Source: Comamonadaceae bacterium (lineage in GTDB: Bacteria > Pseudomonadota > Gammaproteobacteria > Burkholderiales > Burkholderiaceae_C). Taken from it: a DNA stretch of 64,000 bases. The notes under the pieces were generated by a model. The model searched no databases and was not told where the DNA came from. It saw only the letters and a program-made list of their open reading frames with translations. Shown one piece after another: positions 41,466-50,050 of this stretch; within the stretch, counting starts at the first letter, position 1, and the number at the start of each line of letters is the position of its first letter. Where the stretch lies: positions 62,001 to 126,000 of the forward strand of contig JAACZV010000013.1 of assembly GCA_009996515.1 (NCBI GenBank), in the 5' to 3' direction. Made by a program: the position numbers and the translations under genes.

Positions 41466-41768
41466 TCAGCGGCCGCCTCCGCCAATGCCTATCGTGACCA
41501 CATTGCTGGGCGGCGGCGCCTTGTAGCTGTCGAGCTGGCGCTCGCCGGCCTCGCGAACGGTGCGGCCATCGGCCTTGGCGGCGATCTGGGCGTTGCGGCT
41601 GGGCGCCGCCGGGTCGACTAACTGCTGGGCCTGCAGCGCCCGCATGGAGTCGCCGAAACGCTGATCCCAGGCGGGCGAGGCGGTGGCGGCGCAGCCGGCC
41701 AGGGCCAGCATCAGCGTGGCCGCGGCGAGCGGGCGCAGCGCGACGAGGGGGGCGTGCTTAGCGTTCAT
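41466..41768 (-). CDS. Small lipoprotein in tad locus (putative pilus assembly lipoprotein)
   Basis: MNAKHAPLVALRPLAAATLMLALAGCAATASPAWDQRFG lipobox; ATG overlaps context of secretin stop. Confidence 0.65.
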   Translation of the reverse strand: MNAKHAPLVALRPLAAATLMLALAGCAATASPAWDQRFGDSMRALQAQQLVDPAAPSRNAQIAAKADGRTVREAGERQLDSYKAPPPSNVVTIGIGGGGR

Positions 41769-43465
41769 GGCTTGTCCTTGTCGAAGCCCCCGCGGGTCGG
41801 CGGGGTGGAGGTGGCCGGCGCCGCGGGCGGGGCCTGGCCTTCCAGGCGGCCGTCCAGGATCAGCTCGCGGCGGCTGGGCGGCACATAGCCGTCGGTGGGC
41901 AGGCGGTAGTCGGGCGGCAGCGGCTTGACCAGGCGCGGCGTGATCACGAACACCAGCTCGGAGCGGTCGGTCTGGAACTGCGTGCTGCGGAACAGCGCGC
42001 CCACCACCGGCAGCTCGCCGAGGAAGGGGAAGGCCTTGATGTTGGTGGTGGTGTTGTTCTTGATCAGGCCGCCGATCGCGAAGCTCTGGCCGTCCATCAG
42101 CTGCACGGTGGTCTCGGCCTTGCGCGAGGTGAAGGAGGGCAGCACCGAGTTCAGCGCGCCAGCGCTGATCTGGATGCCGGCCGCGTTCAGCTCCGACACC
42201 TCGGGGCGCACGCGCAGGTTGATGCGCCCGCCGCCCAGCACCGTGGGCGTGAACTTCACCGAGACGCCGAACTCCTTCTCCTCCAGCGTCACGGTGCTGC
42301 CGCCGACGCCGTTGTTCTGCGCCACCGGGATGAAGATCTTGCCGCCTGCCAGGAAGCTGCCGGTCTGGCCGCTGATCGCCATCACCGTGGGCTCGGCCAG
42401 CACCTTGACCAGGCCGTCGGTCTTCTGCATGTTCAGCGCGGCGTTGCTGACGCCGCGGCCCGGCACCGTGCCGTAGGTGGTGGTGTAGGTCGGCCGGCCG
42501 TTGGAGTCGTAGGTGACGGTGACGTTGCCGCCCGCCACGCCGGGAATGGGTACGGTGCCGCCAACCACGGCGTCGACCGAGCTCAGCGGCACGCCGTTCG
42601 GGCCGGTGCCGCTGATCTGGCCCAGCGCGCCGGTGGCGCCGCCGAAGATGCCCGACAGGAAGCGCAGCATGGAGCCGTCGCCCGGCACATAGGCGCGCGA
42701 GAAGTCGATGCCGAAGGCGTCCAGCAGCGACTTCGAGATCTCGGCCACCTTGACCTCCAGCATCACCTGCTGCGGCGCGCCGACCTCGAGCATGTTGACG
42801 ACGCGCGGGCTGGCGGCCTTGCCGCCGTCGCGCACATAGGCGGTGGCCAGGTCCACCGCGCGCGTCACGGCCTCGCTGTCGCTGACCTGGCCCGACAGCA
42901 CGATGGAGTCGAAGGCGGCCGTGACCTTGATGTCCTTCTCGGCCGGCAGCAGCTGCGCCAGCACCGCCTGCAGCGCGGCCGTGTCCATGCCCACCACCAC
43001 GTCGAAGGCGGTGCAGGTGCCGCTGCGGTCCAGCATCACGACATTGGTCGAGCCAATGCTCTTGCCCAGCAGGTAGATCTCGGTCGGCGCCAGCAGCAGC
43101 ACGTCGACGTCGGCGACGCCGGGGCGCGTGTCCTGGGTCGCGTTCCTGGTGCCGGCCTCGTCCTTCTTGGCGTCGCCGCTCTCGGCCGGGCGGGCGGCGC
43201 GCGCATTCTCCGGATTGCCCAGCAGGATGCGCGTGATGGGCTGGCCGGGGCGCAGCACGGTGGACTTGCCCACCGGCAGCTGCACCAGCGGCGCGACCTC
43301 GACGCGCGAGCACATCGCGCCCGCAGGGGGTGTGGCGGCCGCCGGGCCAGGCGCGCGGGCCGTCGGCGCCGCCTTCGGGGCGGCCGTGGCCAGGCCGACC
43401 TGCAGCATCAGCAGCGCGGCGGCGAGTGCGATGCGGCGAGGGAGGGGGCGGTGAGACGAAGACAT
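41765..43465 (-). CDS. rcpA: Pilus secretin RcpA/CpaC
   Basis: Type II/III secretin domain: VPVAQNNGVGGSTVTLEEKEFGVSVKFTPTVLGGGRINLRVRPEVSEL...TTVQLMDGQSFAIGGLI. Confidence 0.92.
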   Translation of the reverse strand: MSSSHRPLPRRIALAAALLMLQVGLATAAPKAAPTARAPGPAAATPPAGAMCSRVEVAPLVQLPVGKSTVLRPGQPITRILLGNPENARAARPAESGDAKKDEAGTRNATQDTRPGVADVDVLLLAPTEIYLLGKSIGSTNVVMLDRSGTCTAFDVVVGMDTAALQAVLAQLLPAEKDIKVTAAFDSIVLSGQVSDSEAVTRAVDLATAYVRDGGKAASPRVVNMLEVGAPQQVMLEVKVAEISKSLLDAFGIDFSRAYVPGDGSMLRFLSGIFGGATGALGQISGTGPNGVPLSSVDAVVGGTVPIPGVAGGNVTVTYDSNGRPTYTTTYGTVPGRGVSNAALNMQKTDGLVKVLAEPTVMAISGQTGSFLAGGKIFIPVAQNNGVGGSTVTLEEKEFGVSVKFTPTVLGGGRINLRVRPEVSELNAAGIQISAGALNSVLPSFTSRKAETTVQLMDGQSFAIGGLIKNNTTTNIKAFPFLGELPVVGALFRSTQFQTDRSELVFVITPRLVKPLPPDYRLPTDGYVPPSRRELILDGRLEGQAPPAAPATSTPPTRGGFDKDKP

Positions 43466-43497
43466 GGTGGGTTGTCTCCCTGTCGGTTGGCGCGGCG

Positions 43498-44349
43498 TCA
43501 GAAGCATTCCGTCACCTTGTTCATGCCGCGGATCAGCTCCACGCAGGGGCCGCGCGGCGCGGCCGCCACCGCCGCTGCGGCGGCGACCGGGCGTGGTGCG
43601 GCCTTGCGGGCCGGTGCCGATGCCGCCGGCTCCGCGACGGCCCGGGTCAGGCCCAGCATGGCGGCCTTGGTGGCGCCGCTGCCGGCCGTCTCGGTCTTGG
43701 GATCGGTCTGGTTGCGCAGCACCAGCGACAGCGTGCCCACGCTGCGCGCCAGGTCCAGCAGCTCGGCCTCGTCGGGCCTGACCTCCAGCGTCACCGCGTT
43801 GACGACCTTGGGCTTGGTGGCGTCGCGGTCGGCCTCCTGGGCCACGGCCAGCACCAGGATGCGCTCCAGCACGATCTTGGAGATGGAGTGGTCGCGGTCG
43901 CCGCGCCCGGCGCTGTCTTCCTGGGTGTTCACCATCACGTCCACATAGGTGCCGGGCAGCGCGAAGCCGGCCACGCCGACCACGTCGTTGACGCGCACCG
44001 TCATGGCCCGCTTGCCCTGCGGCACCACGGCGGACAGGCCGCCCTTGGTGCCCACCGGGGCCAGGCGGCCCTCGGTCAGCGGCTCGCCGCGCTGCATGGA
44101 GACCAGCAGCACGCGGCCCTCCAGCTGCTTCGGGTCGTCGAAGGCGCCCGCCGGCACGCTGCCCTGAGGCCAGTCGGCCATGCGCACCATCTCGGCGGAG
44201 ATGCGGCCGCCCAGCTCGATGTCGGCGTTGGCGACCGCGATGCGGCCCTGCTCGCCGCCCTGGTTCTGCATCCAGCGCGCGGCCATGATGACCGCGGCCA
44301 GACCGGCCAGGGCGGCAATGAACAGCATCAGCAAGCCACGTGATCGCAT
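43498..44349 (-). CDS. cpaB: Flp pilus assembly protein RcpC/CpaB (SAF domain)
   Basis: MRSRGLLMLFIAALAGLAAVIMAARWM...VVPQGKRAMTVRVNDVVGVAGFALPGTYVDVMV. Confidence 0.88.
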   Translation of the reverse strand: MRSRGLLMLFIAALAGLAAVIMAARWMQNQGGEQGRIAVANADIELGGRISAEMVRMADWPQGSVPAGAFDDPKQLEGRVLLVSMQRGEPLTEGRLAPVGTKGGLSAVVPQGKRAMTVRVNDVVGVAGFALPGTYVDVMVNTQEDSAGRGDRDHSISKIVLERILVLAVAQEADRDATKPKVVNAVTLEVRPDEAELLDLARSVGTLSLVLRNQTDPKTETAGSGATKAAMLGLTRAVAEPAASAPARKAAPRPVAAAAAVAAAPRGPCVELIRGMNKVTECF

Positions 44350-45707
44350 GGCGGACTCCCGGTTGACGAGGCGGCTTCGATCAAGGCCTCGTTGCCAAAA
44401 TAGGTGGACCAGGCCCAGTCCAGCAGCTCGGGCGTGAGCGCGGCGGGCAGTTCCAGGTAGCGGGCGCGGCTGGCGATCAGGCGCAGCAGGTCGCGCGGAT
44501 AGCAGGCCAGCAGCGGCCGCCCATGCAGCCGGTGCAGCCCTTCCATCAGGTGCGCCAGCACCGCCGCGTCGAAACGCAGGCCCTCGTCGGCGCAGGCCCG
44601 CTCGAACACCAGCGCGTAGTCGGCGGCGGCCAGCGGACCGATCTCGATCTTGTGGCCCAGGCGGCGCAGAAAGGCGGCATCCTCCAGCTCGCGCGGCTGC
44701 AGGTTGGAGGAGAACACCAGCACCATCTCGAAGGGGATGGTGAACTTGGCGCCGTTGCGCAGCATCAGATGGTCGTGGCGGCGCTCCATGGGCACGATCC
44801 AGCGGTTCATCAGCGCGCGCGGCGTGACGGCCTGCCGGCCCAGGTCGTCGACGATGAAGAGGCCGTTGTTGGCCTTGAAGTGCGGCGGCGCCTCGTAGTA
44901 GCCGGCGCGCCCGTCGAAGCTCAGGTCCAGCATCTCCAGCGTCAGCTCGCCGCCGGAGACGATCACCGGCCGCTCGCACAGCACCCAGCGCATGTCGGGC
45001 CGGGCGCGGTTGTCCAGCGCGGCGCGCGGTGCCAGCTCGGCGGGCAGCGGGCGGTGGCATTGCGCATCGAAGACGCGGATCACCTCGTCATGCACGCTGA
45101 TCGCGTGCGGGATCGCGACCGCGCCATGCAGCAGGCGCTGCAGGCTCTGCGCCAGATGGGTCTTGCCGGCACCGGCCGGGCCGTACAGCAGCAGCGGCCG
45201 GCCGGAGTTCAACGCGGTGCCCAGCTGGTCCAGCAGGCCGTCGGCCAGCACCATGTCGGCATAGGCCTGGCGGGCCTGGCGCAGCGTGATGGTGCGAGCC
45301 TGCGCCGACTGCGCGCTCACCTGCTCGGCATAGAGCTGCAGCGGCACCGGCGCGGCACCGACATAGGAGTTGGCGGCCAGCCAGTCGAGCGCGCGGGCGC
45401 GGCCGGCCAGCGTCAGCTCGAACTGCATGTCGGCCTCATGCTGGCCGCGGCGCGTCAGCTCCAGCAGCCCCTCGCGCCGCATGAACTGGCACAGCACCTC
45501 GACCACGCTGCCGGACAGGCAGAGCTGGCTGCCCAGCTCGACCAGGCGGCTCAGGCCCAGCTGCAGCATGGTCTTGGCCAGCAGCTCGATCAGGAAGCCG
45601 GCGGACAGGCCGGTCTCCTCGACGCTTTGCGGCGCGCGCGGCAGCTCGGCCCAGGGCGAGCGGGGCGGGTGCGGGGCGGCGGCACTGGGGAAGCTCAGCA
45701 AGCTCAT
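44328..45707 (-). CDS. AAA+ family ATPase embedded in tad locus
   Basis: MSLLSFPSAAAPHPPRSPWAELPRAPQSVEETGLS...; Walker A GPAGAGKTHLAQS; Walker B GLFIVDDLGRQ; sensor-like VLVFSSNLQP. Confidence 0.75.
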   Translation of the reverse strand: MSLLSFPSAAAPHPPRSPWAELPRAPQSVEETGLSAGFLIELLAKTMLQLGLSRLVELGSQLCLSGSVVEVLCQFMRREGLLELTRRGQHEADMQFELTLAGRARALDWLAANSYVGAAPVPLQLYAEQVSAQSAQARTITLRQARQAYADMVLADGLLDQLGTALNSGRPLLLYGPAGAGKTHLAQSLQRLLHGAVAIPHAISVHDEVIRVFDAQCHRPLPAELAPRAALDNRARPDMRWVLCERPVIVSGGELTLEMLDLSFDGRAGYYEAPPHFKANNGLFIVDDLGRQAVTPRALMNRWIVPMERRHDHLMLRNGAKFTIPFEMVLVFSSNLQPRELEDAAFLRRLGHKIEIGPLAAADYALVFERACADEGLRFDAAVLAHLMEGLHRLHGRPLLACYPRDLLRLIASRARYLELPAALTPELLDWAWSTYFGNEALIEAASSTGSPPCDHVAC

Positions 45708-45720
45708 CGTCGGCCCCCGG

Positions 45721-46254
45721 TCATTGCCCCAGCGGCCACAGCAGGGCGGCGGCGCTGCCCAGCGTGATCGCCACCGCATAGGGCAGGCGTGCGGCGCTGC
45801 GGCTCAGCGGCGTGCTGCCCGGCGGCCCGGCCTGGTGCAGGGTGCGCAGATTGGCCAGCACGCGCGGCAGCACGCCGTTCCTGTTCGTCAGATAGCACAG
45901 CGACAGCAGGCCGCCGGCCAGCAGGCTGTAGAGCACGGCGGTGGCCACGTGGGCGGGGCCGATGAAGGCACCCACCATGGCCATCAGCTTGACGTCGGCC
46001 GCGCCCATCGCGCCCATCAGGTAGAGCGGCAGCATGAGCAGCAGGCCCAGCAGGGCGCCGCTAGGCGGTGCCCACCAGCCTTGACCCGCCAGCGGCTCGG
46101 CATCGCCCGCCAGGGCCAGCGCATGCAGGGTCAGCGCGACGCCGGTGCCGGCCAGCAGCCAGCGGTTGGCGATGCGGCGCGAGCGCAGATCGCTCAGCGC
46201 CGCGCCGGCCAGCCACAGGGCCAGCAGCGTCAGGGTGAGGATGCGCAGGCTCAT
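45721..46254 (-). CDS. tadV: Prepilin peptidase (TadV/CpaA)
   Basis: MSLRILTLTLLALWLAGAALSDLRSRRIANRWL...MGAADVKLMAMVGAFIGP (GxxD peptidase motif GAADVK). Confidence 0.88.
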   Translation of the reverse strand: MSLRILTLTLLALWLAGAALSDLRSRRIANRWLLAGTGVALTLHALALAGDAEPLAGQGWWAPPSGALLGLLLMLPLYLMGAMGAADVKLMAMVGAFIGPAHVATAVLYSLLAGGLLSLCYLTNRNGVLPRVLANLRTLHQAGPPGSTPLSRSAARLPYAVAITLGSAAALLWPLGQ

Positions 46255-46267
46255 GGCGGCAGGCCGC

Positions 46268-46435
46268 TCAGAGTGCCGCCGCGACGGCGGCGAACACCGC
46301 GTCGAGCTTGGAGCCGACGAGGGCGACGGAGATGATGATGGCGACGGCGATCAGCGCGGCGATCAGGCCGTACTCGATCGCGGTGACGGCCTCCTCGTCG
46401 GGGCCGATATGGCGGAGCTGTTGGACGATTTGCAT
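46268..46435 (-). CDS. flp: Flp family type IVb pilin (copy 1)
   Basis: Manual translation MQIVQQLRHIGPDEEAVTAIEYGLIAALIAVAIIISVALVGSKLDAVFAAVAAAL; below the ORF-track length cutoff. Confidence 0.88.
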   Translation of the reverse strand: MQIVQQLRHIGPDEEAVTAIEYGLIAALIAVAIIISVALVGSKLDAVFAAVAAAL

Positions 46436-46566
46436 GACGGACCTCTCGGGAGCGCGAAGGGGACACCGTGGGGGCGCAGCGCGGCGATGCCGGTGGGGGC
46501 GGGCGCGCTGAGCCGGTGGAGCGCCGGGGGAGCGCGGCCGTTGCCGGCCGGACGCTCCGGGCCGGC

Positions 46567-46743
46567 TCAGGTCACCAGCTGGCCCGCGATGTAGGTGAAA
46601 AGCGCCGCCAGCTTGGAGCCGACCAGGGTGACCGAGACGATGATGGCGACGGCGATCAGCGCGGCGATCAGGCCGTACTCGATCGCGGTGACGGCCTCCT
46701 CGTCGCGGCTGAACTTCTGCATGAAGCGGGAGACGTGTTGCAT
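46567..46743 (-). CDS. flp: Flp family type IVb pilin (copy 2)
   Basis: MQHVSRFMQKFSRDEEAVTAIEYGLIAALIAVAIIVSVTLVGSKLAALFTYIAGQLVT. Confidence 0.9.
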   Translation of the reverse strand: MQHVSRFMQKFSRDEEAVTAIEYGLIAALIAVAIIVSVTLVGSKLAALFTYIAGQLVT

Positions 46744-46879
46744 GATGATTTCCTTCTTGGGCTGTGGGAGTAGGCGCAGGACCGCGCCGGCGAAGAATCC
46801 ATCGGGGCTGGATCCGGACCCTGCCGACCCGTTCGGGGGACGCCGGTCGGCAATACGCGTCATGCTCGGTTCCTCGGCT

Positions 46880-47068
46880 TCAAAGGGCGGCGACCACGGC
46901 CGCCGACCAGTACTGGTAGAGCGCGGCCAGCGAGCTGCCGGTCGCCGCGATGGCCCCCAGGATGGCCAGCCCGATCAGCGCGGCCAGCAGGCCGTACTCG
47001 ATCGCCGTGACCGCGGACTCGTCGGCCAGTGACGGCAGGCGGTGCTGGGGGGCGTGCTGTTGTTCCAT
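46880..47068 (-). CDS. flp: Flp family type IVb pilin (copy 3, divergent)
   Basis: MEQQHAPQHRLPSLADESAVTAIEYGLLAALIGLAILGAIAATGSSLAALYQYWSAAVVAAL. Confidence 0.87.
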   Translation of the reverse strand: MEQQHAPQHRLPSLADESAVTAIEYGLLAALIGLAILGAIAATGSSLAALYQYWSAAVVAAL

Positions 47069-47078
47069 GAGCTGCACT

Positions 47079-47567
47079 CTAGGAATTGCGCGGCGGCCGC
47101 ACAGCGGAGGATGAGGCCATGTCCCGGGGGGAGCTTGCCCCCGGGCCGGCAGGAGCTTCCTCCCCCCTCATCCGGCCGAGGCGCACCATGGCCTCCAGCA
47201 GTTCGGCGGCCGGGCGGTGCTTCTCGAGGAAGGCTTGCGCGCCCAGGCGCAGCGCCCGTTCGCGCGTGGCCGGGTCGCCGTGGCAGGTCAGCACCAGCAC
47301 GCGGGCCAGCGGCAGCAGCTGCGGCAGCAGGGCCAGTCCGTCCTCGCCGCCGAGGTCCACGTCCAGCACCACCAGGTCGGGCCGCAGGCGGCGCGCCGCC
47401 TGCATGGCCTGCGCGCCGTCGGCCGCGCTGCCCACGCAGTACAGCTGCAGCGGGGCGCAGGCGATCAGCCGGGCCAGGCCTTCGCGCACGGCCGCCTGGT
47501 CGTCGACCAGCAGCACGCCCAAGGGAACGCCTGCGGTTTGCGGGGCTGTGGCTTGCGGGGCGACCAT
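47079..47567 (-). CDS. Stand-alone receiver-domain response regulator
   Basis: VLLVDDQAAVREGLARLI...DLVVLDVDLGGEDGLALL...VLVLTCHG...FLEKHRP; no output domain visible. Confidence 0.8.
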   Translation of the reverse strand: MVAPQATAPQTAGVPLGVLLVDDQAAVREGLARLIACAPLQLYCVGSAADGAQAMQAARRLRPDLVVLDVDLGGEDGLALLPQLLPLARVLVLTCHGDPATRERALRLGAQAFLEKHRPAAELLEAMVRLGRMRGEEAPAGPGASSPRDMASSSAVRPPRNS

Positions 47568-47654
47568 GAATCGATGCTAGGCAAGGCAGGGGCGGCGCGA
47601 GTGGGAGGAAGGGTCGGCGCGCGGGGGGAGATTCCTCCCGGCGCGACGCGGCAC

Positions 47655-48305
47655 TCAGTAGACGAAGGGCAGCAGCCGGTAGGGCACGCGGCGCTGATAG
47701 GCGCGGTATTCCGGCAGGCCGGCACACAGCACGGCCTCCTCGCGCCGCATGCGCACCACCTGGGCCACGTAGAGCAGGGCCAGCACCGCGGCATTGCGCC
47801 ACGAGAAGTTGACCAGCAGGAAGCCCACATGACCGATCAGGTAGCCCAGATAGATCGGATGCCGCACCAGCCGGTAGGGGCCGCGCAGCACCAGGCCGCG
47901 CTGCGCCGGCAGCAGGCCGAAGGAGCGGCCCAGCGCGATCTTGGCCGCCAGCTGCCAGAGCAGGCCGCACAGCTGCAGCGTCGCGCCCAGCCATTCGGGC
48001 GCCAGCGCATGGGTCTGGTCGGGTGTCATCAGCACGACGAAGCCGGCCGCGTACAGCGTGGAGGCCACCGCCGGCAGCGACAGGTCGCGCTGCACCGCGC
48101 GCCGCGCCAGCAGCACCAGGATCAGCGTGTAGCTCTCGGCCAGCAGCAGCAGCAGCAGCGTGCCGCGCTGCGGCTCCGCCAGCCAGGCATGGCCCCAGCG
48201 CGCGATGACGAAGCCCAGCGCCAGCAGCGCGAAGCTGCGCAGCAGCCATTCGGTGAGGCGGCCTTCGGCCGGCGCGTTCAGGGGTGTGCGAACAGCGATC
48301 GACAT
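47655..48305 (-). CDS. Isoprenylcysteine carboxyl methyltransferase-like integral membrane methyltransferase
   Basis: GLVLRGPYRLVRHPIYLGYLIGHVGFLLVNFSW...MRREEAVL, multiple TM helices. Confidence 0.78.
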   Translation of the reverse strand: MSIAVRTPLNAPAEGRLTEWLLRSFALLALGFVIARWGHAWLAEPQRGTLLLLLLAESYTLILVLLARRAVQRDLSLPAVASTLYAAGFVVLMTPDQTHALAPEWLGATLQLCGLLWQLAAKIALGRSFGLLPAQRGLVLRGPYRLVRHPIYLGYLIGHVGFLLVNFSWRNAAVLALLYVAQVVRMRREEAVLCAGLPEYRAYQRRVPYRLLPFVY

Positions 48306-48315
48306 GCGAGAACTC

Positions 48316-49206
48316 CTAGTGTTGACTTGACGGCCGCCAGGCCACGACGGCCAGGGCCAGCGCGATGCCGGCCAGCACATCGACCAGGTAATGGCCGCCC
48401 AGCACCGGCGTGGCGGCCAGCATCAGCAGGTTCAGCGCCAGGCCGGGCCAGCGCAGCGGCGTGCCGCGCAGCGCATGGGCCAGCAGCACCGCCATCGCGG
48501 CGTGCAGCGAGGGCATGGAGATCAGGCCCTGCATGCGGCTCAGCGCCAGCTCGCGCAGGCTGCCGTCGCGCAAGGACTCGAAATGCGTCAGCGAGGCCAG
48601 CTCAGGCCCGCTGGCGGCGCCGAAATGCTTCCAGGCACCGGCCGCCGGGAAGGGCGCGGACAGCAGGATCACCAGCAGCGTGGCGGCGCCATAGCGCAGC
48701 AGGAAGTCCTGCAGCCGCGTCGCGCGTCCGCTGAAGCCGAGGTAGAGCAGCACCAGCAGGATCTGCGGCAGGCCGCTGAGGTAGGCGCCGCTGAGCAGCA
48801 GCTGGGCGGTATGCGGCAGCCCGGCCTGGGCGCGCTGCAGCGCCGGCCAGTCCAGGCCCAGCGCGTGATCCCAGGCCGCCAGCGTGCCGTCGACCAGCGG
48901 CGGCGCCCAGGCGATCAGCAGATAGCTCAGGCAGGCGGCGCCGGCCTGGAACAGCAGCAGCAGGCAGGCCGCCCGCAAGGTGGCGGCGATGCGCGCATCG
49001 CGCCGGTAGCGCCGCAGCAGCAGCGGCAGCTGCAGCGCTCCCAGGGCCAGCGCGAGCAGCAGCAGATCACGCATGGCCAGCCGCCAGCCCTGCGCCGCGA
49101 TCCACAGGCCGTCCAAGGCCAGCAGGGCCAGGGTCAGGCACCAGGCGGGCGCGGGCCGTGGCGGCCAGGAGGCGGGCGTAGGGAGGCTGGCTCCGAGGCT
49201 GGGCAT
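48316..49206 (-). CDS. PAP2-superfamily phosphatase (membrane)
   Basis: MPSLHAAMAVLLAHAL and GHYLVDVLAGI motifs, multiple TM segments. Confidence 0.82.
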   Translation of the reverse strand: MPSLGASLPTPASWPPRPAPAWCLTLALLALDGLWIAAQGWRLAMRDLLLLALALGALQLPLLLRRYRRDARIAATLRAACLLLLFQAGAACLSYLLIAWAPPLVDGTLAAWDHALGLDWPALQRAQAGLPHTAQLLLSGAYLSGLPQILLVLLYLGFSGRATRLQDFLLRYGAATLLVILLSAPFPAAGAWKHFGAASGPELASLTHFESLRDGSLRELALSRMQGLISMPSLHAAMAVLLAHALRGTPLRWPGLALNLLMLAATPVLGGHYLVDVLAGIALALAVVAWRPSSQH

Positions 49207-49284
49207 GGCGAGGTTCTCGCGAGAAGCTGACCTCGATGCTCCGCCGTGCCGGCGGGGGCCGCCAGGGAGGCGGCGAGCAATGCT

Positions 49285-50028
49285 TTAGGAGTTTGCTCCC
49301 CCCGCGCGCGGGCGGGGCGAGGGCGCGGCCAGGCCATGGGTGGTGGCATAGACATGCAGCTCCAGGCGGCCGCGCACGCCCAGCTTGCTGTAGATGGTGG
49401 TCAGGTGATTGCGCAGCGTGTGTTCGCTCATCTGCACCTCGTCGGCCACCGACAGCAGCTTGGAGCCGGCGCGCTGCAGCAGCGTGGTGACGATCTCGCG
49501 CTCGCGCGGCGTCAGGCCGGCGATGCGGCGCGCCTCGGGATCCTGGGCGCGCGCAGCCGGGGCTGCGCCGTCGGTCAGCTGGCCCAGCACCTCGCCGAGC
49601 AGCGTGCGATGCAGCCAGACCTCGCCCTCGCAGACCCGCTCGATCGCGCGCAGGATGGTGGCCGCCGGCGCGGACTTGTGCACCACGCCGCGCGCGCCCT
49701 TCAGCACCGCGTTGCGGTGTTGCTCGACGTTGTCGGCCCCGGTCAGCACCAGCACATGGGCATTGCCGCGCTGGCGCAGCAGGCTCAGCGCCGCGCCGGC
49801 ATCCTCGCCGCCGAGGTCCAGGTCGAGCAGCAGCACGTCGGCGCCGGGCAGCTCGGCATGGGCCAACAGCTCGGCCAGCGTGCTGGCGCTGCCGACCACC
49901 TGCATGCGCGGCCGGGTCGCGTCGATGAGCTGATGCAGACCCCAGAGCGTGATCTGATGGTCTTCGGCCAGGAAGACGCGGATTGCGCGGGTGTTGGCAG
50001 CGGGTTGCTGGACGTCTATGCAGGTCAT
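49285..50028 (-). CDS. LuxR/NarL-family response regulator
   Basis: REC domain (VFLAEDHQ...LLLDLDLGG) + HTH LTPREREIVTTLLQRAGSKLLSVADEVQMSEHTLRNHLTTIYSKLGVRGRLEL. Confidence 0.9.
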   Translation of the reverse strand: MTCIDVQQPAANTRAIRVFLAEDHQITLWGLHQLIDATRPRMQVVGSASTLAELLAHAELPGADVLLLDLDLGGEDAGAALSLLRQRGNAHVLVLTGADNVEQHRNAVLKGARGVVHKSAPAATILRAIERVCEGEVWLHRTLLGEVLGQLTDGAAPAARAQDPEARRIAGLTPREREIVTTLLQRAGSKLLSVADEVQMSEHTLRNHLTTIYSKLGVRGRLELHVYATTHGLAAPSPRPRAGGANS

Positions 50029-50050
50029 GGTCGCTCCCTGGTGGTCGTTG

